Part shown: positions 1 through 8,685 of the stretch, piece after piece | How the letters are laid out: each line of letters begins with the position of its first letter | Position numbering within the stretch: the stretch's first letter is position 1 | Assembly (NCBI RefSeq): GCF_003605645.1 | Contig: NZ_QVMU01000006.1 | Span: 62,270-126,269, forward strand | Reading direction: 5' to 3' | Length of the DNA stretch: 64,000 nt | Source: Vibrio sinensis | GTDB lineage: Bacteria > Pseudomonadota > Gammaproteobacteria > Enterobacterales > Vibrionaceae | The notes under the pieces: model-generated | The model's input: only the letters and a program-made list of their open reading frames with translations | Databases searched by the model: none | What the model was told of the DNA's origin: nothing | Position numbers and translations under genes: made by a program

Positions 1-1415
1 GCATTTAAAACCGAAGTAACAAGAGGGATACAACCACCACAACCTGTACCAGCGCCAGTGACCGCTTTAATGTCAGCGAGAGTATGATGCCCCTCTGCGA
101 CCGCTGCAGCGATCTTGCCTTTGGTCACATCAAAACATGAACAAATCACTGCGCTCTCTGGCAATGAATCCGCACCCAATGTTGGTTTCTCTGCTCCCGC
201 GTGAGCCGGTAATATTAGGGTGTCTGGATGTTTTGGTAACTCAATCGCATTGAGTTTCAGTTGCAATAAGTCACCGTAGTCTGACGTATCTCCGACCATA
301 ACCGCACCTAACAAGGTCTTTCCGTCTTCAGATACGATGATACGTTTGTATACTTCTTGTTCTTCATTTTGGTATACGTAACTTTTGCACCCAGGAGTGC
401 GACCATTTGCGTCACCAATTGAGCCTACTTTTACCCCAAGCAGTTTCAACTTGGCACTCATATCAGCGCCTTCGAATTGGCTTTCATTGCCCAGTAAATG
501 ATCGACAGCTACCGTCGCCATTTTGTAACCTGGTGCTACAAGCCCATAAAAAGTACGATTCCAAGAAGCACACTCACCAATAGCGTATACATTCTCGTCA
601 GTCGTCTGGCAGTGGTTGTTGATTTCAATACCACCACGTGGGGCGATACCTAACCCCATTTGACGCGCAAGCTTGTCTTGCGGACGAATACCTGCAGAGA
701 AAACAATGAAGTCAGTTTCTAGCTCAGTACCATCAGCAAAACGCATCACATTACGAGCATCTTTACCCTCAGGCACGATCTCAAGCGTATTTTTACTGGT
801 ATGTACTTGAACGCCCATACGCTCAATCTTCTGGCGAAGTTGATCACCACCCGCTTGGTCAAGTTGTTCAGCCATCAACTTTGGTGCGAACTCAACAACA
901 TGGGTTTGTACGCCAAGTGCTTTCAATGCACCTGCCGCTTCTAAACCAAGTAATCCGCCACCGATCACCACACCACTTTTGCTGTTCTTTGCTGTAGCTT
1001 CAATGGCTTTTAAATCTTCAATGGTGCGGTATACAAAGCAATCTTTGCTTTCATTACCTTTAATCGGTGGAACAAAAGGAAATGAACCTGTAGCAAGAAC
1101 GAGTTTATCGTAATGAATTTCACGGCCTGTACTTGAGTAAACATTCTGCTTTTCGCGATTGATACTAATAGCACGTTCACCAATCAGAACATTAATACCA
1201 TGTTTCTCATAAAAGCCTTCTTTAACTAATGAAAGCTCTTCTGCCGTATGATGGGAAAAGTAAGAGGACAGATGAACACGGTCGTATGCGACGCGTGGTT
1301 CTTCACAAAAAACCGTGATCTCCATGGTTGATACATCACTCTTCTCGACAAGATCTTCGAGATAACGATGCCCCACCATGCCATTGCCGATAACGACCAG
1401 CTTCAACTTGCTCAT
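1..1415 (-). CDS. nirB: Nitrite reductase (NADH) large subunit, N-terminal 471 codons
   Basis: Cytoplasmic assimilatory/detoxifying NADH-nitrite reductase, reducing nitrite to ammonium with NirD as partner. The reading frame runs off the left window edge, so only about 55% of the usual 850 residues is seen. Visible are an N-terminal FAD-binding Rossmann segment starting MSKLKLVVIGNGMVGHRYLE, the RVAYDRVHLSSYF block typical of NirB, and a BFD-like [2Fe-2S] site with cysteines at 425, 427, 459 and 462 (CxC-x31-CxxC). The siroheme part lies outside. The start is the ATG at 1415; upstream lie an FNR-like box and a NarP-like repeat at distances like those in the E. coli nirB promoter. Confidence 0.95.
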   Translation of the reverse strand, partial: MSKLKLVVIGNGMVGHRYLEDLVEKSDVSTMEITVFCEEPRVAYDRVHLSSYFSHHTAEELSLVKEGFYEKHGINVLIGERAISINREKQNVYSSTGREIHYDKLVLATGSFPFVPPIKGNESKDCFVYRTIEDLKAIEATAKNSKSGVVIGGGLLGLEAAGALKALGVQTHVVEFAPKLMAEQLDQAGGDQLRQKIERMGVQVHTSKNTLEIVPEGKDARNVMRFADGTELETDFIVFSAGIRPQDKLARQMGLGIAPRGGIEINNHCQTTDENVYAIGECASWNRTFYGLVAPGYKMATVAVDHLLGNESQFEGADMSAKLKLLGVKVGSIGDANGRTPGCKSYVYQNEEQEVYKRIIVSEDGKTLLGAVMVGDTSDYGDLLQLKLNAIELPKHPDTLILPAHAGAEKPTLGADSLPESAVICSCFDVTKGKIAAAVAEGHHTLADIKAVTGAGTGCGGCIPLVTSVLN

Positions 1416-1478
1416 AGTACTTCCTAAGGGTTAGGTTCTCTTCTATGAGCATTGTCATTTATGAAATAAAATTAAAAG

Positions 1479-1492
1479 ATGATGTAAATCAA
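1479..1492 (-). promoter_or_regulatory. FNR-like box upstream of nirB
   Basis: ATGAT-GTAA-ATCAA matches the FNR consensus TTGATnnnnATCAA with one mismatch. Its centre is about 70 bp upstream of the nirB ATG, so a class II position (-41.5) would put the transcript start near 1444. Pattern match only; no start site is known here. Confidence 0.6.
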
Positions 1493-1506
1493 TTACGAAA
1501 TAATAC

Positions 1507-1521
1507 TACCCTAAAGTGGTA
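1507..1521 (-). promoter_or_regulatory. NarP/NarL-like inverted heptamers upstream of nirB
   Basis: TACCCTA-A-AGTGGTA is an inverted pair of NarL/NarP-type heptamers, but spaced by one base rather than the canonical two. It is centred about 29 bp upstream of the FNR-like box, close to the -70 versus -41.5 arrangement of E. coli nirB. The short spacing lowers certainty. Confidence 0.4.
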
Positions 1522-1677
1522 GACGGTGAGTTAGTTAACTATAAACAAGGAGCAGCGTGTAATTTACACACAAAATAGGCATTTCAAACCAGTTTCAAGT
1601 TAATATTTATTAATAACCTTTCATATCAGAATTCAAAAAATTAGCAGATTAAATGCTCTATTGCGCAGAATGAAAGA

Positions 1678-2952
1678 TTAATAAAGAACTATAAATAAAA
1701 TCCCGCCAGCAGCAACACAGCCCAGCATTACTGGCCCAACTTTATAACTAAGTTGTTTGTCCCCGATACTTAAAACCATTCCCATTTTAACTATCGTGTT
1801 CATAGAAGCGGCGATAAAAATACCTAGTGCCGCCGTAGTAACACTAAGCCCTTGAGTGCTTTGTCGTCCTAACGCTAATGAAATTGCATCCACGTCGGTA
1901 ATACCAGATAAGGCAGACAAGAGCAGTATTCCTGTACTACCAAACCAATCAGATAAAGCATGAGATGCCAACATAATTAACGCCAAGATGCCGCCAAAAA
2001 ATAATGCGGACTTAAGTGCCAATGGGTTATTTTGTTTATTCGGTTTATCGACAAATTCAACATGGCTCTGCCGCCAAATCCACCAAGCAGGAATGTAGAG
2101 CACCAACATCATGATCAAAACGATGGGCCACAAGAGAAGCACTAAGTTTGAATTCAATACTGACAACACAATCAGCAACCTAGGGAACATAGTCCCACAG
2201 CTAAGGAGTATCCCACTAGCGAGTAAAGGACTCATGCTCGGGTGCTCGCGGGAAAGATGAGAAAACTGGAGCGTTAAAGCGGTCGAAGAGCTCAGGCCAG
2301 CAAAAACAGAGGTGAATAAAATCCCCCGCTTAGCGCCACCAATCTTGATAGCAAAATAACCCACAAATGAAATGCTGGCGATCAGAACTACCATCCACCA
2401 GATTTCATATGGATTTAATGCTTGCCAAGGTCCATAAGCTTGATTGGGTAATAATGGTAATAAAACAATGGAAATAAGCAAAAGCCGCAATGCTGCATCG
2501 AGTTCATACTCTTGCAATTTTTGTAATGCGTGGTGAAGTTCTTTTTTGTTATCCAAAACAAGGGCTGTAATGACAGCAGCAGATGCGGCAAGCACAGCCT
2601 CACCAGTAACAGCAAGACATCCCAGCACATAAGTGACGATTAAACTGACCACACCAGTAATGCTGATATCTTCACTTTGTTTTTGTTGAATAACAAATGC
2701 AATGCACGCCAAAACGACCAGTGCAATTAAAGCAAATCCAATCAGTAACGGAGAATAGTGTTTAGCAAGAACACCGACTAAACCACCCAGTAGGCCAACT
2801 AAAGAAAAGGTGCGGATACCAGCCACCCGACTGCCGTCAGCGTTGTGACGCATTACCCAGCCGCGCTGTGTTCCAACGATCGCACCGAGTAACAAAGCGA
2901 CCAAAAGATTCCAAATAGTGTGTTGTTCAACAATGAATGTATTGAGCTCCAT
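1678..2952 (-). CDS. MgtC/SapB-type membrane protein with DUF4010 C-terminal domain
   Basis: Inner-membrane protein of about 424 residues. The N-terminus (WNLLVALLLGAIVGTQRGW) is an MgtC/SapB-like membrane segment, with further helices to about residue 140. The remainder is a long hydrophobic DUF4010-type region with at least six more helices, containing SSSTALTLQFSHLSRE and ALSGITDVDAISLALGRQS. No biochemical role is established for this family; MgtC relatives are linked to magnesium stress and acid survival. I chose the ATG at 2952 because GAGGTG lies just upstream, discarding nine upstream codons. It is monocistronic and convergent with neither neighbour. Confidence 0.8.
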   Translation of the reverse strand: MELNTFIVEQHTIWNLLVALLLGAIVGTQRGWVMRHNADGSRVAGIRTFSLVGLLGGLVGVLAKHYSPLLIGFALIALVVLACIAFVIQQKQSEDISITGVVSLIVTYVLGCLAVTGEAVLAASAAVITALVLDNKKELHHALQKLQEYELDAALRLLLISIVLLPLLPNQAYGPWQALNPYEIWWMVVLIASISFVGYFAIKIGGAKRGILFTSVFAGLSSSTALTLQFSHLSREHPSMSPLLASGILLSCGTMFPRLLIVLSVLNSNLVLLLWPIVLIMMLVLYIPAWWIWRQSHVEFVDKPNKQNNPLALKSALFFGGILALIMLASHALSDWFGSTGILLLSALSGITDVDAISLALGRQSTQGLSVTTAALGIFIAASMNTIVKMGMVLSIGDKQLSYKVGPVMLGCVAAGGILFIVLY

Positions 2953-3140
2953 ATACACCTCACATCCGCAGCATATCAACCCTCTAATTTGTCTACTCTA
3001 GTGCCTATTTTTAGGTCATCTAGAGGTACATTCCGCGATAAGCAAATTGCTTCAATAACAGTGTATGCCAATAGCAAAAAGGAACTGTGAAACAGTTAAT
3101 ACATTCCGACGATAAGTCCGCAATTATCGTTCGTTTGCAT

Positions 3141-3168
3141 AAAAAAAGCCCCGATATAATCAGGGCTT
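3141..3168 (-). terminator. Rho-independent terminator after dmsC
   Basis: On the minus strand AAGCCC, an 11-base loop and GGGCTT are followed by a run of seven T. It lies 25 bp past the dmsC stop and ends the dms operon. Confidence 0.85.
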
Positions 3169-3192
3169 AGATTCACATCTGTTTCTTTGGTA

Positions 3193-4038
3193 TTACATAC
3201 CGGCGCTCAAATGCATTCCGAAAAATACACCACGTCCAATTAATTCTGACGCTAGAATCAGAACAAATGCGATAGCCATTGGAGCTACCGTCGGCGCTTT
3301 CTTCACAAACACAGGAACTAACCAAATCACGACGCCTAACGAAAGAATCGCTAAACGGGTAAATTGAAGCGTAGCCAAATCTGGTACTATCGCCAAAGCT
3401 GATGTCACGCTCGTTTGAATACCACCTAAATGAACCGATAGCATACTAGTAGAGATCGCAACACCAAACGCAGCAAATAAACCTAATAGCGGAAGAACTG
3501 TATTCACTGGCGTCACTTCGTGCTGAGCGATAGTCAGTAGTAAGTGAGCCAACGCCACCCCACTCACCACCATAGTTAGCAGGAAAGCGGCTGGCGTTAG
3601 GCCGGTATACCAAGTCGGTACCGTATCAATCATGTACACCATAATCATGGAATACATAAAGAATGAGCCTGCTGCCATCGCACCAAGCATCAAACTCTTA
3701 CGGACACCTTCCGCACCTTTACGGACGATAGACAATAACCAGAACAAACCACCGAGGGCAAAGAACATTGAACCACCAGCAATTTCATTCGATAGCCATG
3801 AACTTCCTACCATATTAAGAGCATTCATAGCTCGAAATGGGCTGCCTAAGTGCATCACTGACGATAGAAAACCAACGCCCATTACGACCCACAAACCAAA
3901 CATTGCTTTATGCAAACGCTGTTCTGTTCTTGATGGGAATTGCTTTGCCAACAACAGCACACTGAGCACCAAAAACGCACCCACTGAAGTCTGAGCCAAG
4001 ACTGTAAAAACAATCAGCGGCCATTCATGCCATGCCAT
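3193..4038 (-). CDS. dmsC: DmsC-like membrane anchor of molybdopterin oxidoreductase
   Basis: Hydrophobic 281-residue quinol-oxidising anchor subunit of the DMSO-reductase family (DmsC/YnfH). About eight transmembrane segments are seen, beginning MAWHEWPLIVFTVLAQTSVG, which is the usual DmsC N-terminus; electrons from menaquinol would pass to DmsB. The start is the ATG at 4038, one base after the dmsB stop, with AGGAGG inside the last dmsB codons. The 19 extra upstream codons in frame overlap dmsB and are not needed. Last gene of dmsABC, followed by a strong terminator. Confidence 0.9.
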   Translation of the reverse strand: MAWHEWPLIVFTVLAQTSVGAFLVLSVLLLAKQFPSRTEQRLHKAMFGLWVVMGVGFLSSVMHLGSPFRAMNALNMVGSSWLSNEIAGGSMFFALGGLFWLLSIVRKGAEGVRKSLMLGAMAAGSFFMYSMIMVYMIDTVPTWYTGLTPAAFLLTMVVSGVALAHLLLTIAQHEVTPVNTVLPLLGLFAAFGVAISTSMLSVHLGGIQTSVTSALAIVPDLATLQFTRLAILSLGVVIWLVPVFVKKAPTVAPMAIAFVLILASELIGRGVFFGMHLSAGM

Positions 4039-4039
4039 A

Positions 4040-4657
4040 TTAAACCTCCTTAGGGTTTGCCAAATGACCTGTGGTGTCTCCACAAGGACGTGCATGGCGG
4101 TTAGGTTTGATTACAATATTTGGTTGCGTTAGAGAAGCAGGCGGTAACGGCGCAACTTCCGCGACATCACCATACTTCGCACGCAGTTCATCAATAGGGC
4201 CAAATTCCAATGCTCGCAGTGGACAAGATTCAACACAAACGGGTTGTTTACCCTCAGCAACTCGCTCAAAACAACCATCACACTTGGTCATATGACCTTT
4301 TTCTGCATTGTATTGTGGCGCACCGTAAGGGCAAGCCATCGAGCAGTACTGACAACCGATACACTTATCGGTATCAACCACAACAAAGCCATCTTCTTCA
4401 CGCTTATGCATCGCACCACTTGGACACACTTTGGTACAAGCAGGAGAAGTACAGTGGTTACAAGCCATCGATACATAGTATGAGAAAACATCCTGGCGCC
4501 ACGTGTCACCATCGTTTACCCAGTTGCCACCGGCGTATTCATAAACACGGCGATAGTTAGAGCCGACATCCAGATCTTTTTCATCTTTACAAGAAAGTTG
4601 GCACGTTTTACAACCGGTGCACTTACTAGAATCAATATAAAAACCGTATTGTTTCAT
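4040..4657 (-). CDS. dmsB: DmsB-like iron-sulfur subunit
   Basis: Electron-transfer subunit of 205 residues with four ferredoxin-type cysteine clusters: CTGCKTCQLSC near residue 14, CNHCTSPACTKVCP near 67, CIGCQYCSMACP near 99, and CDGCFERVAEGKQPVCVESCP near 126. This is the DmsB pattern carrying four [4Fe-4S] centres. It starts MKQYGFYIDSSKCTGC, as in known DmsB. The start lies 10 bp after the dmsA stop, and the stop is coupled to dmsC. It probably sits at the periplasmic face, exported together with the Tat substrate DmsA. Confidence 0.95.
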   Translation of the reverse strand: MKQYGFYIDSSKCTGCKTCQLSCKDEKDLDVGSNYRRVYEYAGGNWVNDGDTWRQDVFSYYVSMACNHCTSPACTKVCPSGAMHKREEDGFVVVDTDKCIGCQYCSMACPYGAPQYNAEKGHMTKCDGCFERVAEGKQPVCVESCPLRALEFGPIDELRAKYGDVAEVAPLPPASLTQPNIVIKPNRHARPCGDTTGHLANPKEV

Positions 4658-4667
4658 GGGTTAACCT

Positions 4668-7115
4668 TTATGCCTTCTTCACAAGTTGCACATCAACTAA
4701 GTTGGTGTGCTGTGGGTTGCCTTTTGCCAATGGACTTGGACGCTGTGATGTCAAAACGTTGATACAGCCACCTTTGTCGACTTTATTTTTGTCAGGTGCG
4801 TACCAAGCGCCTTCACCTAAAGCAACCACACCAGGAATGATGCGTGGTGTTACTTTGGCTGGAATATGCACTTCACCACGGTCATTGAAGATACGAATCA
4901 AGTCGCCGTTATTGATTCCTCGCTCGTTCGCATCCACTGGGTTAATCCACATTTCTTGTGGTGCCGCTTCTTTCAATACTGCCACACTGCCATAAGTCGA
5001 GTGTGTACGCGCTTTGTAGTGGAAACCGGTCAATTGCAATGGGAATTTCTCACGCACTGGTGAGTCCCATCCCTCAAACTCAGAGGCTTGAATTGGAAGA
5101 GGATGTATGACGTCTCCCTCAGGCAATTCCCATGTAGCCGCCAATTCCGCCAGTCGCTCTGAATAAATTTCAATCTTGCCAGATGGCGTACCTAGAGGAC
5201 TCTCTTCTGGGTTTTGACGGAAAGTATCGTAAGCAACAAAGGTATCTTTCGGCGCTTTTTGTCGGAAAATGCCCATTTCACGCATTTCGTCATAACTTGG
5301 TAATGATGGATTCATCTTCAAGCTTTCGGCATATAAGTGCTTCAACCAACCTTCTTGATCGCGGCCTTCGGTAAACTCTTGACCAACACCCATGCGTTTT
5401 GAAATATCTGCACACATCTCATAAACGCCACGGCATTCAAACTGTGGCTTGATTGCCTGGCTAGCAAAAATCATAAATGGCATGAAGTCCGCTTCAGATG
5501 ACATTAAGAAATCAGACTGTTCAGATGTGGTTAAGTCCGGCAATAAAATATCCGCGTATTTAGCCGATGCGGTCATGTGGTTTTCAATCACCACAATCAT
5601 TTCGCAATCGTCTTCTTTTTGCAGAATATCGTGTGTACGGTTGATATCAGAGTGTTGGTTTACTAAACAGTTACCGGCATAGTTCCAGATAAACTTAATC
5701 GGGACTTCCAACTTATCACGACCACGAATACCATCTTTCAACGCTGTCATATCTGTCGCGCGATAAATCGCTTCTGACCAACCAAAAACCGGAATCGAAG
5801 TTTCTACTGGGTTAGAAAATGTTGGGAATGACGCAAAGTTGAAGTAGTACGAACCTGGCATACCACCAGTACCGCCACCCGCGACACCAACGTTACCAGT
5901 TAGGATTGATAGCATAGCAACTGAACGCGCCGCAATTTCACCATTAGCATGGCGTTGAATGCCCAAACCTTGGTGAATCGCACAAGGCTTAGTTAACGCA
6001 ATTTCACGCGCCGTTTGAACAATGATATCAACCGGAATACCTGTGATTTTTGATGCCCATTCAGGTGTTTTCTCGATCCCGTCAGGACCGACACCTAGAA
6101 TGTACGACTTGTAATCACTTTTCGCTGGTGCGGAAGCAGGTAGCGTTTTCTCATCATAGCCAACGCAATATTTGTCTAGGAATGGTTGATCAACAATCCC
6201 CTCACTGATCATCACATGCGCCATACCCGCAACAAATGCAGCGTCGGTACCTGGACGTAGTGGGATCCATAGATCTTCGCGACCACCAGCTGTGTCGGTA
6301 TAACGAGGGTCGACAATAATAGTACGTGCTTTCGACTGCTCTTTTCCCTCCATGTAGTAGTGAATGATACCACCACCAGACATGTTGGTTTCCGCTGGGT
6401 TATGACCAAATTGAACAATCAGTTTACTGTTCTTCATATCCGAGAACGAGTTACCGTAAGCCCAACCGCCACCGTAGGTATAATCAAGACCATGGGTGTA
6501 TTGAGTCGAAGAGTAAGTACCATAATGGTTAAGGTAACCACCGAGTAAATTCATCATTCGTGCAATTGGTGATGCACCAGGAGGCCATGATTTAGTGACT
6601 GTCCCTCCTAAAACACCCGTACCATAGTTAATGTAAACCGCTTCGTTACCGTAATCTTTAAGGATTCGAGTCAAGTTTGCCGCGATTTCATCATAGGCTT
6701 CTTCCCATGAAATTCGCTTAAATTTACCCTCACCACGCTTACCGATGCGCTTCATTGGGTATTTCAAGCGATCTGGGTTATAGACGCGTCGACGCATTGA
6801 GCGTCCACGAAGGCAAGCACGCACTTGGTGATCACCATAGACGTCTTCACCATAAGTATCCGTTTCTAGTGATTTAATCTCACCATCAACCACACGCATT
6901 TTCAGTGGACAACGGCTGCCACAGTTAACGGGGCATGAGCTCCAAACCAATTTTTCTTCAACAGTGGCAGTTGTAGCCGCAGCGACTGGGTTGGACTTAA
7001 AAGGTAAAGACATTGTGCCCGCTGTTGCTGCAAGCCCACCAACGGCACCGGAAGATTTCATAAAATCTCTTCTCGTCAGACCGCCAGTCAATAACGTTTT
7101 CAATTTATTATTCAT
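4668..7115 (-). CDS. dmsA: DmsA-type molybdopterin catalytic subunit (DMSO or related N/S-oxide reductase)
   Basis: Catalytic subunit of 815 residues. A Tat signal (LTRRDFMK, arginines at 15 and 16) directs folded export. A [4Fe-4S] site is formed by C61, C65, C69 and C101, followed by the molybdopterin domains and a C-terminal dinucleotide-binding domain. The GTYSSTQ segment near residue 200 fits a serine molybdenum ligand, as in DmsA/YnfE. The longer in-frame start at 7130 is a TTG without a ribosome site; the ATG at 7115 is preferred. DMSO, TMAO or another oxide could be the substrate; sequence alone does not decide. It heads dmsABC, divergent from its probable chaperone. Confidence 0.92.
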   Translation of the reverse strand: MNNKLKTLLTGGLTRRDFMKSSGAVGGLAATAGTMSLPFKSNPVAAATTATVEEKLVWSSCPVNCGSRCPLKMRVVDGEIKSLETDTYGEDVYGDHQVRACLRGRSMRRRVYNPDRLKYPMKRIGKRGEGKFKRISWEEAYDEIAANLTRILKDYGNEAVYINYGTGVLGGTVTKSWPPGASPIARMMNLLGGYLNHYGTYSSTQYTHGLDYTYGGGWAYGNSFSDMKNSKLIVQFGHNPAETNMSGGGIIHYYMEGKEQSKARTIIVDPRYTDTAGGREDLWIPLRPGTDAAFVAGMAHVMISEGIVDQPFLDKYCVGYDEKTLPASAPAKSDYKSYILGVGPDGIEKTPEWASKITGIPVDIIVQTAREIALTKPCAIHQGLGIQRHANGEIAARSVAMLSILTGNVGVAGGGTGGMPGSYYFNFASFPTFSNPVETSIPVFGWSEAIYRATDMTALKDGIRGRDKLEVPIKFIWNYAGNCLVNQHSDINRTHDILQKEDDCEMIVVIENHMTASAKYADILLPDLTTSEQSDFLMSSEADFMPFMIFASQAIKPQFECRGVYEMCADISKRMGVGQEFTEGRDQEGWLKHLYAESLKMNPSLPSYDEMREMGIFRQKAPKDTFVAYDTFRQNPEESPLGTPSGKIEIYSERLAELAATWELPEGDVIHPLPIQASEFEGWDSPVREKFPLQLTGFHYKARTHSTYGSVAVLKEAAPQEMWINPVDANERGINNGDLIRIFNDRGEVHIPAKVTPRIIPGVVALGEGAWYAPDKNKVDKGGCINVLTSQRPSPLAKGNPQHTNLVDVQLVKKA

Positions 7116-7176
7116 ATTATGATTACTCAATTGCTTGTTTTCACGAGTCTTTATAAAACTCGCTCACGCGGCTTTT

Positions 7177-7192
7177 TACCCCTTTAGGGGTA
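7177..7192 (-). promoter_or_regulatory. Perfect 7-2-7 NarP/NarL site in the dms control region
   Basis: TACCCCT-TT-AGGGGTA fits the inverted heptamer consensus TACYYMT-NN-AKRRGTA at every position. It lies 62 bp upstream of the dmsA ATG and downstream of an FNR-like box relative to dmsA, a position suited to nitrate repression as known for E. coli dmsA. Confidence 0.75.
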
Positions 7193-7201
7193 GCACCAAC
7201 A

Positions 7202-7215
7202 TTGAGACAGGTCAA
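7202..7215 (-). promoter_or_regulatory. FNR-like box for dmsABC
   Basis: TTGAG-ACAG-GTCAA is a 14-base dyad with two symmetric deviations from the FNR consensus. The centre is about 93 bp upstream of the dmsA ATG. Plausible as the activator site for the minus-strand operon, but weaker than the site at 7358. Confidence 0.45.
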
Positions 7216-7357
7216 CAAATGACGCAATTGAATATAATTTATTCATAACTTTTAATAATTTGAGATATTAGTCAATAATTTCGAGACATTCGGAAAACGA
7301 ACAACTATTCCGTAGGATTATTTAGCATGATGATAAATTTATAATTAAAATACTTTA

Positions 7358-7371
7358 TTGATAAAACTCAA
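7358..7371 (+). promoter_or_regulatory. FNR-like box for the torD-napF transcript
   Basis: TTGAT-AAAA-CTCAA matches the FNR consensus with one mismatch, centred 61 bp before the ATG at 7426. A -41.5 placement predicts initiation near 7406, with a TATGCT hexamer at 7394-7399 as a possible -10. Confidence 0.6.
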
Positions 7372-7425
7372 AACTTTACTGGCATACTAGCGTTATGCTG
7401 CACCAAAAAAGAGCCTACTCTCATA

Positions 7426-8007
7426 ATGCAAAACGATAGCACCGCTTTTCGCCTATTAGGCGCTCTGCTTTACCATGCCCCTACATCACATAACGTAATT
7501 CAACTTCTTAACCGTTTGTCACAACAAAATGACGAATTGCTGATTCAACTTGCGCAGCTTGGGCTAGAAACTGAGTCATCACAACTTGAAAATGATTTCT
7601 TTCAGTTACTGCAAGGAAATGGTGATATGCCTTGTCCACCTTGGGGCTCTGCGTATCTCGACCATGAAAATGCACTATTTGGTTCATCCACCATTGAGTA
7701 CCGCGCATTTCTTACTGAACTCGGCATTGCTTGCGATACCGGTATGCGAGAACCGGAAGATCATATAGGACTGATGTTGATGATGCTGGCGGTATTACTC
7801 GAAAAACAAGATCGCATCAATGCCAATCTATTGGTCTCTAGACATCTCATGCCCTTTGCGACGTTCATGTTGGAGATTATGGAAAAGCGTGCCGACACTG
7901 ATTTTTATAAAGCACTTTCGATTCTGACTCTCGGTTGGCTCAATTTGTATTGTGAAGAAGCTGGTATTTACGCGGAAGCTCGCCGTTGTTACTGGAAAGT
8001 TGACTAG
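7426..8007 (+). CDS. TorD/DmsD-family molybdoenzyme chaperone
   Basis: Cytoplasmic all-helical chaperone of 193 residues, the usual size for TorD/DmsD proteins. It binds the Tat signal and apo-form of a molybdoenzyme until cofactor insertion. Family features: the PCPPWGSAYLDHENALFG segment near residue 67, the REPEDHIGLMLMMLA motif (E-P-x-D-H) near residue 108, and HLMPFATFM near residue 136. The divergent dmsA with a Tat signal is the obvious client. It is followed 14 bp later by the ferredoxin gene, so the two form one transcript under a likely FNR promoter. Confidence 0.85.
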   Translation: MQNDSTAFRLLGALLYHAPTSHNVIQLLNRLSQQNDELLIQLAQLGLETESSQLENDFFQLLQGNGDMPCPPWGSAYLDHENALFGSSTIEYRAFLTELGIACDTGMREPEDHIGLMLMMLAVLLEKQDRINANLLVSRHLMPFATFMLEIMEKRADTDFYKALSILTLGWLNLYCEEAGIYAEARRCYWKVD

Positions 8008-8021
8008 GAAAGTGTGAAAAA

Positions 8022-8588
8022 ATGAGCCTGAAGCATGACTCGCTCCGCCATCCCTCACCTCACCATGAAAGCGCCCATAGTGACTTCAATGTCGACACCC
8101 AACGACGTGGGTTATTTCGTGCATTAGGTCGCGGGGTTAAAGGCGCGATTGAGGTTGATGACATCACGACTCCAAATGCGATTCGCCCTTTAGGCGCGGT
8201 TGAAGAAAGCGTCTTTCAACGTCTATGTAATCAGTGCGGTGACTGTGTCACGTCTTGTCCTCAACAGATACTATTTATGACCCCTACTGGCCCTGAAATG
8301 GATCTATCCTTTAACCATTGCACTTTTTGCCTTGAGTGCATCAACCACTGCCAACATCAGGCACTAACCTCCCTTTCTCAAACAGATACCGGCTGGCGTC
8401 CTCAGTTTTTAAACAACTGCAATGCCCGCTCCTCAGGCAACTGTGATGAGTGTGCCGACGATTGCCCACAGCAAGCGATTACTATTGCTTCTAAACAGCT
8501 TCCTAAACTATCACCACACTGCAATGGGTGTGGTGAATGTGTATCAAGTTGTTATGGCGGCGCTATCGTTATGCGCCAAGCCAATTAG
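8022..8588 (+). CDS. NapF-like ferredoxin-type protein
   Basis: Cytoplasmic iron-sulfur protein of 188 residues with the full NapF cysteine layout: CNQCGDCVTSCP, CTFCLECINHC, an irregular third set CNARSSGNCDECADDCP, and a last CNGCGECVSSC. An RRGLFRALG segment near residue 30 resembles the NapF N-terminus. NapF interacts with a molybdoenzyme before export; here the partner is probably DmsA because no nap genes are nearby. It shares a transcript with the TorD-type chaperone, with AGGAAAG as the likely ribosome site. Confidence 0.85.
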   Translation: MSLKHDSLRHPSPHHESAHSDFNVDTQRRGLFRALGRGVKGAIEVDDITTPNAIRPLGAVEESVFQRLCNQCGDCVTSCPQQILFMTPTGPEMDLSFNHCTFCLECINHCQHQALTSLSQTDTGWRPQFLNNCNARSSGNCDECADDCPQQAITIASKQLPKLSPHCNGCGECVSSCYGGAIVMRQAN

Positions 8589-8611
8589 CAAACGAGTTTA
8601 TTTAGCGACAT

Positions 8612-8658
8612 AAAAAAACCACCGTACTTATCAGCCTAGAACTGAACGGTGGTTTTTA
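8612..8658. terminator. Bidirectional terminator between napF-like gene and RND pump
   Basis: AAACCACCGT and ACGGTGGTTT form a 10-bp stem with flanking A and T runs, so it can stop transcripts arriving from both convergent genes. Confidence 0.85.
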
Positions 8659-8685
8659 TTTAATTTGAACTCAATGAAGCGACGA

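Noticed and set aside
8022..8588. NapF-like gene as part of a periplasmic nitrate reductase (nap) operon
   Set aside because: No napA, napB, napC or napD nearby; it follows a TorD-type chaperone and faces dmsABC.
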